From Artemia franciscana (taxonomy: Eukaryota > Arthropoda > Branchiopoda > Anostraca > Artemiidae): a DNA stretch of 64,000 bases. The number at the start of each line of letters is the position of its first letter. Position 1 is the stretch's first letter. Made by a program: the position numbers and the translations under genes. Below are positions 46,761-59,681 of this stretch, piece by piece. The stretch lies in the NCBI RefSeq assembly GCF_032884065.1, contig NC_088880.1, forward strand, positions 34,846,008 through 34,910,007, in the 5' to 3' direction. The notes under the pieces are model-generated. The model worked only from the letters and a program-made list of their open reading frames with translations. It had not been told where the DNA came from and did no database searches.

Positions 46761-49700
46761 AAATATTCCTTTTGCAATTAGAAGACGAAAAAGGCTTTCC
46801 GACCTTCATTAAATATTCATGTTACATTTAGGCAATATTAAAGAAGAATTTTACAACTAGAGACTTTAGATGAACCCAGTTATCGAAGTCTCTCAGACAT
46901 ATGGAGCGAATGAACCCGAAGTTATTATTTGTTTTGTATAAATGTGTTAGTTTTAATTTTAATGCTTTATTATTTCAGCTGGAGACAATCGCTGTACATG
47001 TGGTTGAAATATCCGAACTTTTGTAGCCTTTTTCACTGTCTAAGAAATGGACGTATCCCCCTTTGAACGTTTAATGGAATAGTTCAAAGGTTCGTCATGG
47101 AAAGACAGTGTGGTCTTGAAAAAAACAACCTAATTTAAGGTATTAAGTCGAAAAAGCGGGCTTTCCCAGTAGGAAATAATTCATATTGTCAGTAGGAAAA
47201 TTCATAATTGTCAGCAAGTCTTGTGGACAGTGTCAGCCATAAAGCTTTGGATCACTTTTTAGGGTCTCCAATTGACTTCAAAGGGCTCACAGAACTGATA
47301 GACTATTTCAATTATTCCTACTCTATCCCTATCTACCTTAGTTCTAGCCTAGGATGGATGATAGACTATCTATCAACAAGTGAAATGAATCAATTTTAAC
47401 TCGGAAAATGTTATCTCAGCTTTGCCTCTCACAGAGACCGTCTGTATTGGCTTTATTTTATTTAGCATAGCTCTCAAGTTTTTATTCACTTCCACTAAGT
47501 TGATTTTAATACAAAAAATCATTGTCTCAAGGTAAAATTCTTATCATAATTTCATCAAATACTAAATGGGATGTACTTTGAGTAGGCCATTGCAAAACAA
47601 GCGAAGACTTGTTTTGTCTAACGATTTTTTTAGGCACTTGTTTGACTAGCCATGTATTTAAGAATAACCCCCAAGGAAAATATGGTTCGATCCCATTCCA
47701 AGGGATACACAAGGGACTTTAGGGCTATATAGAAAGGAAGGCAAAAATAACTAGATCACACTTTATGGATGACAAATTGCCAAATATCGTGAATTTTTTC
47801 ATCCTTCTGATTATGGGACAGACAGAAAGAAATTCGTCACTAAATGAGGCGGAATAGTGTCACAAAGCTATTTTAAAAGGAATTGGAACTTCATGAAGGA
47901 CTTAATGGAACAGCAATATATGAAACAGCTTTATGGGACTCCGTTTAAGGAACAGCAATTGCCACGTAATTATTATGGCCTAGCAAAAGTATTTTACTCC
48001 CTAGTCAATTCTTTTTCAGAGGCGGTAACTCGGTCAAAGACAAAGTTATCAGTTTTCTTCGTCGCCTCAACTAAATAAACATGAGAAGGTTGAACTTAAG
48101 GGGTTTACACTAAAAATACGAATAGGCGCAGGTTATATTTAGCAATTCTGCTTGCAATTATTTATACAATATAATTTTTTTTATGTATATTTATTGACCG
48201 GCAGTTTAGTGTCTTCACGCTACTGATTCTCCAGACTCTGTTTAAACCGGTTACAACTAACTAATACTTCAATGAATCGCTCTAGAACAATCCGAATGGT
48301 TAGTCCCTTGGTCTAACTTATGCATTCTTATGCGCTCCGATTACAGCTGCATCTAGTCTTCGGAGGGGAATATTACAGAAATAGGTTTCTGATTGTTGAA
48401 TAGAATATCTTTGCTCTATTTTTGGGGGGTACCCACAACAGCAGTGTCAAGTGTAGCAATCTAGAATGCAAACCCGAAACAGGTTTTATAATTATTTTGG
48501 AATTACAAAACAAATAATTGTATGTTTTAAGATTTGATCAAAATATTTACCAGATTCTGTTTTTATATCCGTTAAAATAAAAACCGCCAAAATCACTAAT
48601 TCAGGAACATCAGACAAAATCCAAATGTTTAATATGGGAGGTATAGGAAGATTCCTTGAGAGCCCGTCACGCCTTATCTAAAAAAGTTGAATATTCAAAT
48701 ACTGGCTGAAAATATACTATCCTGTTTAGGGGCGGATCTCCAAAGTTTTTATTGGGGGGGGGGGGTCATATCCGGATAGTCAAGGGGCATGGGCTATATA
48801 ATATTTTTTCCAATTAATGGGGGGAAATAATTCCAAATTACTACCAAAATTATTTCCCAACGGCCGTCTGTCCGCCAACGACACCCCTGATCATGTTCTC
48901 ACTTTGGTCAAAAGGCAATGTCGAATCCCAGAAAATAAATATTTCCCATTTTATCATTAATCCTGTGAAAATTAGTTATAAAAGAAATAAGTAAAAAATA
49001 ATCTTAATTACCCCAGCAATTCTTAAACAAAAATACAGCAACAACAAGCTGCATTCTTTGCACATAATTTAATTGTTTATAATTCCTAAGTTTGTCCATT
49101 TTTATCCCATATTCTTTGCAAGATGTTTGGTTTTACAATTACCTAGTTTGTTATACTTTATTAGTATTTTACATTCCTATTTCAATGTTCTATTTTAAAT
49201 TCGCGACAATAATTTTATATTATTGTTTTATAATCAAATCTTTTCTCAAAAGTTCTCTTCGGGTTCAATAGTTGGACAAGTCACTTTTCGTAGTAAATCT
49301 TGTCGCATCGCTTACGATCTGATTTGCCCATTCACCATGAAATTTTGCTAATACCGATATATAGCTAACGCAAATATAAGCCAATCAGAATTTTTTATAG
49401 AATCTTTCACCCAAACAAAATATCCAATAAGAAATCTGATTTGCTTAAATTAGCGCTAGCTAAATAGCGGTATTATCTACCAGCCGGCAAAGTCTCTGGA
49501 TTTGTACGTAGGGCGATGGGGTTTCTCAAGGACTGTCAGTGGCTACCAAAGGCTATGAACCTTCTGGGTTTGAACGCGAATGACTTCCTAGCAATCAACA
49601 AATACTAGACACAGTCACAGTCGATTGATTATAATAAATGAGGATGAGGCGGAGATTCGTGACGTTTTCCAGTGTTTCATCATCATTACTTACGGTTTGG

Positions 49701-50296
49701 ATGTAGAACGTCTCATTTAGGTGTAGAATTTGAAAACTCAAAACACTGAAAACAATATACTAATCGGAAAACAATCCAAGAGCTTTTGAAGTCAAAAAGC
49801 TGATAAGACTTTTGTCAATTGTGACTTTTGAAGTTAAAAGTGCCCCGGAAAAATCTATTATTTTTATACATTAATCTCAACTGCATTAATTGTAACGTTC
49901 GTTGAAGGCTGTCAACTTGATATTCGGCTAAGAATTAGTATTCTTTAATTATTTAACCAGCACAGTACAGACTAACTGGCTAACTGGCTGGTACACGGTT
50001 CTAACTGGCAAAATCTTATTTCTTAAAATTCAACAACGCAGCACAAATATCAAAAAAAAAAGAATCATCATTAATTATGATCGTGACGCGAAAAGAACCC
50101 TCTGTCTTCGCGTGAAAGCGATTAGACTGCTCTGTGCAATAAAGCCAGCACTAGGATATGGTGCGAAATTATAAAATCATTCGCCTAAACCAATAACTCT
50201 GCACAACTGCGAAGCGGTCTTGAGACGACAGCACAACTAAATAAAAAATCACTCATCGATTTGTCAAAGTCATCGGATGAAATTATACTAATGGTG

Positions 50297-52506
50297 TTGC
50301 GAGAGCAACACTTTGGTTTTGTCCCGTTTTTTTTTTCTATGCCGCCGATCTCAGCTTATTCCTGGAAACTGGTAAGGGTCTAAACTGTGCAGTTTTTACG
50401 GAAAGTGTGGACCTCGGGCCGGATTGATGAATATGACATTACATTTTGGAAAGCTCCGTAGAACTCTTGCCTGGGGCCAAAAAGGATGGTCTTTGCTTGT
50501 CCTCGAGCCAGAGCCTATGGTGTGCGAAGTGAAGTGGAGTTGTATAGCCTATGTCAGAAAGGAGTATCTGAAGTTGTGCAGCCAAGCTTTTGTTTCATCA
50601 AATCATGTTTCTGCTTTCGAGTAGAAAGCTCCGTTCTAGCAGGCAGGCACCAATTTCAAATTGAAGATGGACTAAAGTCTAAAAGTGTTAAATATATGCA
50701 GCAGTTCTCCGGTCCCACAGCCAATATATCTTCTTTGAGTGATAAATAGAAAAATTTACAGAAACAAAAAAGTGCGATTTTCCCACGGGTCCGAAAGTGC
50801 TGCCATCTATTGTTTCTGCCCATTTCTGTTCGTGATTTCAGCTGACTTTACCATTCTTTTTTTCTACTTGGGATTGCAATAGAGAAATGGTATCAGATAT
50901 GCTTCTTAAACGTTAAAAGTTCTCTCATTGCTAATGAAATTAGAGCTTATCCTTTGCTCATTTTTAAGTGGTGGTGTTAGCAAGTTGGCCTCCGGCAAAA
51001 AAGTCAACTTTTGAACTAAGACAGATATAATTTTTTTTTCAACGGCAATCGATAGACCTTAATGAGCTGATCAAAGTATATATAATCCATTTTTTAATAC
51101 AAAAATTCCTTCATGAAATACATCAGTTTGAAAGTTTCAAGGGGTTGACAACTTCAGTGGTAAGGTACACACTGAAACCAAAAATAGGCCGATACCAATT
51201 GTGAGATATGTAGGGGACTTTCAAGCAACAGCCGACTATTAGCTTATAATCATCTTTGGCAATGAGGGGTTTGCAACTTTTGCTGATTGGTGTACCTATT
51301 ATCTGTTTCTGGTGTAAATGATGGTAAGAACAACTTGGTTCCCGATTGTAAGACATGTAGGGGAGTTGTAAGTAATAATCAGCTGTTACACTACAATGAT
51401 CTTCAGCGAAGAGGGGTTTGCAACTTTTGCTAGTTGGTGTACCCATTATTTGTTTCCGGTAAATTTGATGAATATCACGGGAGAGGGACTTGTAAGTAAG
51501 AATCGTTTGCTAGAGGAGGCTCATGAAGGGCTACAAATTTGTGCAAGTTGGTACACATCTATGGTCTTTTGATCCTGAAAAGTTAGAGATAGCTTTATAA
51601 TACCAAGATTATATAAGATAATGTTCCAAGTTTCCATCGGTTACGATGTCTACGATTGAAAAGGATAAAGTTCAACCGGCTGCAAAGTGACATTTAGGGG
51701 CCTAGTAAGTAATAATCGGCTGTTAGGCTACAATTCTCTTCAACAATGAGGGGTTTGTGACTTTTGCCTGTTGGTGTATCCGTTTATTTGCTTCCGGTTG
51801 AACCTGATGTCTATCACGGAAGAGGGACTTGTAAGTAAGAGTCGGTTCACTTTAGGCTAGAAAATTGTGGAAATTGGTGCACATTGTATTCGATCCCTGT
51901 AAATCTACCAGTTTGAAAGTTTCAAGGGGTTGACAACTTCAGTGGTAAGGTACACACTTAAACCATAAATAGGCCGATACCAATTGTGAGATATGTAGGG
52001 GAGTTGTAAGTAATAATCAGCTGTTACGCTACAATGATCTTCAGCGACGAGGGGTTTGCAACTTTTGCTAGTTGGTGTACCCATTATTTGTTTCCGGTAA
52101 ACTAGATGTATATCACGGGAGAGGGACTTGTAAGTAAGAATCGGTTGCTAGAGGAGGCTCATGAAGGGCTACGAATTTGTGCAAATTGGTACACATCTAC
52201 TGTCTTTTGATCCTGAAAAGTTACAGATAGCTTTATAATACCAAGGTTATATAAGATATTGTTCCAAGTTTCCATCGGTCACGATGTCTACGATTGAAAA
52301 GGATAAAGTTCAACCGGCTGCAAAGTGACATTTAGGGGCCTAGTAAGTAATAATCGGCTGTTGTTTTTTCAACGCTGAAGAATTTGATCATGTCATTACT
52401 GATTGTGTTCTGCTTTGAATATGCCGCTTTGAATGCTTTGATAGTTTTGACAACTTCAGCATTTAACCGATAGCGAAGAAACAAAACCAAAGTGTTGCTC
52501 TCGCAA
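50297..52506. mobile_element. 2.2-kb element with perfect 26-bp terminal inverted repeats
   Basis: 50297-50322 and 52481-52506 are perfect 26-bp inverted repeats with core GCGAGAGCAACACTTTGG. The interior carries a ~785-bp direct repeat ('agtttgaaagtttcaagg' at 51125 and 51910). Within it are ~150-bp sub-repeats with 'gaggggtttgcaacttttgc' and 'agtaataatc.gctgtta'. No transposase frame is visible, so it would be a non-autonomous DNA transposon or foldback element. A further hairpin CGTTGCC-ca-GGCAACG lies just outside at 52551-52566. No clear target-site duplication is seen. Confidence 0.65.
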
Positions 52507-53407
52507 AACTTTGATCGGCGAAACCAGACAAAGGCTGCCGCAACACTTCACGTTGCCCAGGCAACGTAGGTCTAATTTTCAGTTAATATCTCCCTCGCAA
52601 AGCGCTAGAAAAAGGCTTCTCTTTCATCTTCTAATTAAATCATAAAGGCCTAAACTTTTCTCATGTCTTTTTTTTATTATAAAATGGTACATTTTATTCT
52701 AGAGGGAAGATATTTCCCTCTTCTTCTTCTGAAAAACAGCACCTGGAATCCATAATAGACTCCTTTCGGCTTCTAGAAAGTTTCTTCTGAATACACATTT
52801 GATATATCGAAACCCATGATAATCATCAGATAAACACAAAGGCTTTTTTTTGTTTTGCAATTGTTACAATTATTAAGAAATATATTTACCCGAAGTTAAG
52901 TTAATTAATATGTCCCTTTTTCATTTTTTTTAGTACTCCCTTTTCACCACATTAATTCCATGTTGCAAATACTTTCAATTTGGCTGTAATAATCCCTAAT
53001 TTAATGAAACCCTGTCTTGAAGATTATTCTTCTCAGGATGTGGGAACTTATGAATTATGGATTTCGCTCCCTGGGGTGGCCTCCATTCCTTTTTCAGAAA
53101 TATTTTTAATCATACAAGATGTCATATTCAAGAATAAATTCCAATTTAAAAGTGCTTGAACTTCCAATATTAAAAAAAAAGCTGGCCCAAGAGAAAGAGT
53201 AACTTACAGGAGCGAAAATTTGTGCGAGTGTTAAAAAAAAGAAATCACAAACACCATCTAGCACTTGGCATTTCTTAGCAGGTTTTCAGCGTAATAGCAA
53301 TGGCAAAATTAGTAGAGTGGTTAGTGTCTGTTCTTTCTTTCTTAAAAACATGATCCAAAGCTAAAAACACAGCCAAGTTACACAAAAACACTAGATGACG
53401 TTGGTTA

Positions 53408-53427
53408 TTTTTTTTTTTTTTTTTTTT
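53408..53427. repeat. Poly(T) tract, 20 bp
   Basis: A run of about 20 T, which would be an A tail on the transcribed strand. No retroposed gene is recognised next to it. Confidence 0.85.
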
Positions 53428-53946
53428 ACTAGCGGCAGGTGCAGTCCATATAGGTGGCCAATACTCTTTGAAGCGGACTAGTACTTGTTGATAATTAACA
53501 CATAATAAGGCACAAATGAATTTGATAAGCGTTTTGTTAAGACGGTATTCGGTTTTAATCTATCTCTGGATGCTCTATTTACTTTCATAATCATAGGTGG
53601 TGATTACGCACAGAATTATCTTAGCAGCTGTTTTTTTTTATAATGGCACGTTGTTCACTTAAGTAGCCAGCGTTGCTTTCCATTTTTATAGCACTTGGTA
53701 TTTACCAAGTGACATATAGCGATCGCAATTGCTGCCCATCTGTCTGTGTGGCGGTCCCGGCTTTGCTAGTTTGGGCACTTCCAGATAAGCTAGGACAACG
53801 AAAGTTGGCAGGCGACCAGACCAGATTAAAACTAGAAATAGCCTCTTCCCCGATTCGACCACCTTAGGAGGGGGACGGGGCGAGCAACCGATATAGTTGA
53901 GGAGATATTTATTTGTCAATAAAACAAATGATCGATCTTGTTAAGT

Positions 53947-54016
53947 GTGGTTGCTGGTCTAGGGGTATGATTCTCGCTTAGTGTGCGAGAGGTCTCAGGT
54001 CCGAGTCCCGAACCAC
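53947..54016 (+). pseudogene. tRNA-Pro-like sequence (anticodon loop reads AGT), copy 1
   Basis: It contains TGGTCTAGGGGTATGATTCT, identical as I recall it to the D-arm region of animal tRNA-Pro. It has a perfect 5-bp anticodon stem CTCGC/GCGAG around the loop TTAGTGT, a T-arm with loop TCCGAGT and one stem mismatch, and a GTGGTT/AACCAC acceptor pairing. Proline tRNA-AGG would have TTAGGGT in the loop; a single G-to-T change gives AGT here. The acceptor offset is irregular and the B box is degraded (GGTCCGAGTCCC). It is probably a tRNA-derived module, not a working tRNA. Confidence 0.6.
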
Positions 54017-54231
54017 TCCAATTTTTACATGAAGAAGATCCGAAACTAGATACGTGATCAATATAGCGATCGCTGAAAGTTGGCAGGCGTATCAGGGATC
54101 GGACCAGATTAAATTAGAAATAGTCTCTTCCCCGATTTGACCATCTGGGGGGGGGGGGAGGGAAGCGAGCGACCGAGATAGTAGAAAATAATTTTATTTG
54201 CCGATGAGACAGATGATTGTTCCTGTTAAGT

Positions 54232-54301
54232 GTGGTTGCTGATATAGGGGTATGATTATCGCTTAGGGTGCGAACTGTCTCAGGTTCGAATGCCAGACCA
54301 C
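54232..54301 (+). pseudogene. tRNA-Pro(AGG)-like sequence, copy 2
   Basis: Same module 285 bp downstream. The anticodon loop is TTAGGGT (AGG, Pro) but the outer stem pair is lost. The B box GGTTCGAATGCC is better preserved than in copy 1, whereas the D-arm has changed to TGATATAGGGGTATG. GTGGT pairs with ACCAC at the ends. The complementary pattern of losses shows that the two copies decayed independently after duplication. Confidence 0.55.
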
Positions 54302-55829
54302 AACGATTTTTACAGAAAGAAGATCCGGAACTAGATACGTGATCACTGAAAGTTGGCAGGTACGTCAGGGACCGGTCCATATTAAATTAGAAATAGTTGT
54401 TTCTCGATTCAAACATCTGGGGGGGGGGTGAAAGGACGGTTAATTTGAAAAAAATGCGTATTTTTAAATTACGAACGGGTTATGGATCTTAATGAAATTA
54501 AACAGTTCAAAATAGGGATGAAACCTTTATCTACTTAATGATATTTGATATTTAGAATGACCTCGTGTTGCAGAGCTCTCATTTTAAATCCTGAACGGAT
54601 CCGGTGACATTGGGCGGAGTTGGAGGGTGAACCAAAAAATTTGGAAAACGCTTAGAGTGAAAAGATCGGGATGATCGTGGGACCAACGTCACAATATCGA
54701 ACAAGAAGAGACTACAGGAACACTTAATTTTCAAGTTTATCTTTGCAATAGTTGCCAATAAAAAAAGAATAGGAAAATCGATACCAAGTTTAATTTTAGG
54801 TCCTGACATAACAAGTGCCAAATGAGCTCTTGACTCTTCCAGCCTCGTCACAAGTGTCATGTGAGCTCTTAGCTCTTGTTTTACGTGCAAAGCTATCAAA
54901 CTATGTTCACTGTTGGCTAGGGTTGCCATTTTGTTTTATTAATAAATATTTCATGTTCATTCTTTTCAAAATTCCGTAACTATTCAGCTCAATAAAATTA
55001 ATAACAAAAACCCTCCCTGTTCAGAATAGAAAGCTATATAGATAAGCAAAAAGTAATAAAAAATTCCACCATACATTTATTTCTGGAAAGGCCTCGTGCA
55101 GAACACATTTACATCAACAAAGCCAAGATAAACTCCTAAGGGAACCATAATCCAAGGAGGAATTATTTGATCCTATGCTAATCAGGGGAAAAGGAGACAT
55201 AAACTTATAATGGTGTTGTGACTCTAATTGGCATGATAATGGTTAGAACAAATGTGGTGGACATTAGGGATTTATGACTATTTCATTGACCAGAAAATGA
55301 TACTGAATTGCACAAAAGGGAAATATAGAATAAAAAACTAATTAAACTAATAGTGTTAATGACGTAAAAATCCCTAAATAGAAACTCGACAGTACTAGTT
55401 TAGATAAAAAAGGTCTGATAATTGGTGTTGTAGAAGTAGTTTTAAGCTTTGAAATTTAACAAAATATGACTTCCATTTAGCAAATGCCACTACAAACTCA
55501 AACCTAAATGGCATTAAACATTTTTTTTTCAACTAAAAGCAAGGAACAAAATTAAAACTTCAACGAATGGAGATTATTCCGTATATGCTGGCAGCTTCTC
55601 CCTTGTCAGTCCCTCACTTGCTACGCTAAAACGGCCCTTGTATTTCGAGAGTCAGTGTTATAGAATTGGCTCAAAAAGTCAAACATTAGCGTAACGAGCG
55701 AGGAATGGAGGAGTCCTCATACGCGGAACAAATTCAATTCGTTTTAAGTTTTAATGTTGTTCCTTACTTTTAGTTAAAAAGAAACTATTTAAAAAAAATT
55801 AATTTCTGATCACCTCGTAAATAACGCCG

Positions 55830-56340
55830 AGAAATCCACCCCCCCTCCATGGAAAATTCCCCCCCCACCCTACAAAAAATTACTCCCGTTTAAATCTACT
55901 CGAAGAATTCCCTCCTCGCTGAAAACTTCCTCAGGAACGACCCCTCCCCGAGAAATTTTCTTTGCTTTCACTAGAAAAAAGAGGCTCGTTTTCTATTTAA
56001 TTTCTGATAGTTTTTCAAATCATGCCGGAAATACCCCCAACTCTCAAAGGAATATTTTCCCTAGAAATCCCCCGCGAAAAATTTTCCACAGCACAATGAA
56101 AAGTTCCTCACATAGAAAATTTCTCCCGCGGAAAAATCTTCCAGACAATTCCCTCCCCACTGAAAATTTACCCCAGACAATCCTCCCGGATTTTTTTCTC
56201 CATAAGTAGAGCTGAGTCACCAGAGAAAAAGTAAGACAAATAAAAAGAAACTCCTTATATGAATTCTGGCAACTTTCCCCGTGTAAATCCTCCTTGAAAA
56301 TCCCTCTTTATACTTTCCTTCCTACAGAAAACAGCCCATG
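55830..56340. repeat. C-rich 'gaaaattccccc' degenerate repeat
   Basis: Alternating 'gaaaatt/gaaattt' and 'ccccctcc' words at roughly 20-30 bp spacing. A related block is at 61605-61730, and the upstream flanks (55690-55790 and 61311-61400) also resemble each other, so both are copies of one dispersed element. Confidence 0.55.
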
Positions 56341-56479
56341 TGTTTCGACTGTCAGTCTAAGGAATGACGTCTTTAGCGAGCCTATAGCTGTTTATGGACG
56401 GGAAATTTCACTGTTTTAGATATAAAATTGTGTGATTTGATTCGTTTAGTTCGATCGAAACTAGAGACAGATTCTGTGA

Positions 56480-58760
56480 TTGTCAGGGACGTTCACCTTA
56501 ATAGTGGTGCCACTACTCCCATTCCAGGTTATCATTCTGATAACCTGGATGATTACACAGACCAAATTCAATGTCCTCCTCAAAATTCTCTGAAAGTTTC
56601 AATTTAATACCCCTGACTATTCATGAATCACTACAAATGCTACTTTATCAACCTGGATACATATACTATATTTTGAATTAGTTCAACATCCACTGAATCT
56701 TCACCTAAATACCAATAGAGGTCCTTACCGAGTTATTGCAGATACGTCTTTCTGACAACTGGGATGCATACAGTGATTTTTGATTAAGTTCAACATACAC
56801 CTCAACAATCACTCTGAAAGTTTCAACTTAATACCCTTAACCATTCCTGAGTATTCATGAACCCTTACAAATACTATTTTATCAGCCCGGACACATTTAC
56901 TATTTTTTTGAATTAGTTCAACATTCATTGGAGTTATAACTAAATACCAATAGTAGTCCTTACCAAGATATTGCAGATACGTTCTTCTGACAACCAGGTT
57001 GCATAGAGTGTCTTTTGATTAAGTTCAACATGCCCCTCAACATTCTCTGAAAGTTTCAAATTAATACCCTGAACCGTTCCTGAGATGGTACAAGCACCAT
57101 TTTAACAACCTGGACGCACACAGTATCTTTTGATTTTGTTCAATACCCCCCTCAAACTACCCTGAAAGTTTTATCTAAACATATAGCCGTTCCTGAAATA
57201 TTACTGATATACCGTTTGAAAACCGGGATGCATATTGTTGAATTTTCATTAAGTTCTACATATCCCTTATCATTTTGAGAGTTTCAATTTAATGCCCCTA
57301 AATGCTACTGAGATATTGCAGACACACCATTTTGACAACCTGGATGTATATGGTGACATTAATATACATCCTACACATTCATATTATTAATATTGTACAT
57401 TAATATTAATATCCTAATCGATATTTCCTGAAAATTTCAACTTATGTATTATTAACAATATACATTAATATTAATATCCTATTCGATATTTCCTGAAAAT
57501 TTCAACTTATGTATCACAGCCGTCCTGAGATATTGCAGATACGCCTATTTGACAACCTGGATGCATATGGTGACTTTTGACTTAGCTTAATATTCTAATC
57601 GACATTTCCTGAAAATTTCAACCTATGTGTCACAGCCGTCCTGAGATACTGAGATACGCCCGTTTGACAACCTGGATGCATATGGTGACTTAGCTTAATA
57701 TCCTAATCAACATTTCCTGAAAATTTTAACTTATGTATCTAAGCTGTCCTGAGATATTGCAGATACGCCCATTTGACAACCTGGATGCATATGGTGACTT
57801 TTGACTTAGCTTAATATCCTAATCGACATTTCCTGAAAATTTCACCTTATGTGTCTAAGCTGTCCTGAGATATTGCACATATGCCCATTTGACAACCTGG
57901 ATGCATACGGTGAGTTTTGATTTAGCTTAATATCCTAATCGACATTTCCTGAAAATTTCAACTTATGTATCTCAGACATCCTGAGATATTGCAGATACGC
58001 CCATCTGACAACCTGGATGCATATGGTGACTTTTGACTTAGCTTAATATCATAATCGACATTTCCTGAAAATTTCAACTTTTGTGTCTAAGCCGTCCTGA
58101 GATATTGCAGATACGCCCATTTGACCAACAGGATGCATATCGTGTCTCTAAAGTTCGACATCCCCCTAAACATTCTCAGAATGTTTCAGTTTAAGACCCT
58201 TTTCTACCTGTTCTTGCAATACTAAAGATATGCTGTTTTTACAAACTGGTCTTAGTCAATTGGTTTAGTTTAACATCCCCGTTAGCATTCCCTGAATGTT
58301 TTAACTTATTACCAAGATTAGTGCCTAAGATCAATATAGATACGCCCACAAACGAATTTTGACAAACTTAATGCTCATGGTGTCTTTTGCTTTGGTTCAA
58401 GACCCCCCTTAAAATTTTCACTTTATGACCTTAGCCATTCGTGGGATATTTGAAATAAGCCCCTTTGAAAACCCGGATGCACTACGCCATTTGGACAAGC
58501 AGGATGTACTTATTCTATTTTATCTTAGTTCAACAATCACAAGTGTACTCACTGTCACAAGTAATCGCAGTAAGTCGCTTGCTAAGTCTTGCTAAGTCGC
58601 ATTAGAAGTAGTGGCTCTGAAAGTTTCAGGTTAATAGACTAAGCCTTTCCTAATATTTCGCAGATACACCCTTTTCGTAACCTAGATGCACGTTGTGTCT
58701 TTAGATCTAGTTCATCATATTTCTTAGCATTCCATGAAGTTTCACCTTAGTACCCTTAGC
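56480..58760. repeat. ~116-bp satellite array
   Basis: Units contain 'tttgacaacctggatgcata', 'ttagcttaatatcctaatcg', 'acatttcctgaaaatttcaac' and 'gtcctgagatattgcagata'. The gacaacc landmark falls at 57551, 57666, 57775, 57891, 58007 and 58123, giving periods of 109-116 bp. The core 57400-58140 is homogeneous; units towards both ends are more diverged. About 18-20 units in all. Confidence 0.85.
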
Positions 58761-59681
58761 CTTTTTGGACACACCTAGGATCAGACATTCCCCCTCCCTT
58801 TCTCAATTAAAAATCCTCCATACGTAAAGTATAGGCATATTGTATAATCATCAACTAGACTGCCATTCCTAGGGATTCCAGTCTTTAGAGGATCTTCACA
58901 CATTAAATTATGCATTACACATATATTATGCATTCATACATTTAAACATTAAACATACTTCAATATGCTTCAACTTCACACTTCAACAACATACTAAACA
59001 TACAGCAACATACTTCAACTTCATACATTAAACATTATCCTCCACAAGTATATTCAAGAAACGTATTATCCTCTTGTAACATCTCCTTTTTTTCAAGTTT
59101 CTTTTTCCTTTTAAAGAAACGTATTCCTATTAAAGTATCTTCATTTTTTTTTCAATCGTTAGGATTATTACAAGTAACTATTAGGACATTTTTAAATTCT
59201 CAGTGTCAGCCCTGCTTAACGGGCTTTCACCAAGAAGCCAAACTACCGTTCCCAATATTGGCTTGTTTTAGTTCATAATATAGAAATAGTAACTATTCCA
59301 GAAAACAAATTCTCCCTGTTCTCCGAACCTCATAGCGACGTAAATGTAAATCTTTATTCATTAGAAAAAAAAAAAAAACAAAAAACAATAATATTAGCTA
59401 GTCCCTGAATACAGTAAACAGAGCTTTCCTGTCCCGTATACCAAAAAATATTACATGAGCATAACATAAGCATAAACATGAGCATATTATTTTTACAAGC
59501 GTGTTATACTCTAGAGCATACTTCATATTCAGATACAAATGCTTTCCCCTTTATATTTCAGAGATTTCTTCCTCATACGTCAAGCATACTTGACCTCTTT
59601 CTTACGAAAGCTAAAACTAAAAAAAAGTTAACTTTTCTGTGGTAAAAAAGGAATGAGCAAGAAAAAGTTCAAAAACACTAC

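Larger units (their letters stand above)
53690..54882 (-). mobile_element. 290-bp-repeat element, copy E (inverted, with tRNA-like inserts)
   Basis: Same family in minus orientation. The terminal hairpin is at 53692-53711 (preceded on the plus strand by ttttata) and the head ends with gagctcttagctcttgtttt near 54880. It differs from copies A-D in that the terminal block is tandemly repeated with a 285-bp period, and each of these units carries a 70-nt tRNA-Pro-like sequence on the plus strand. It sits wholly within an intron of SNRNP70, sense to the gene. Confidence 0.78.
43364..59681 (-). other. SNRNP70: SNRNP70 intron of 16.3 kb inside the RRM
   Basis: This 16,318-bp intron separates GPIKK from IVLIHDKN. 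From right to left on the transcribed strand it holds a ~116-bp satellite (56480-58760), C-rich repeats (55830-56340), an inverted 290-bp-repeat element with tRNA-like modules (53690-54882), a 26-bp-TIR element (50297-52506), an interrupted 124-bp tandem repeat (45832-46760) and a broken LINE (43930-45840). 46800-50290 shows no gene apart from one CTGGAGA-N20-GAAA motif at 46979. 52570-53680 and 54900-55550 show nothing I can support. Confidence 0.85.
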
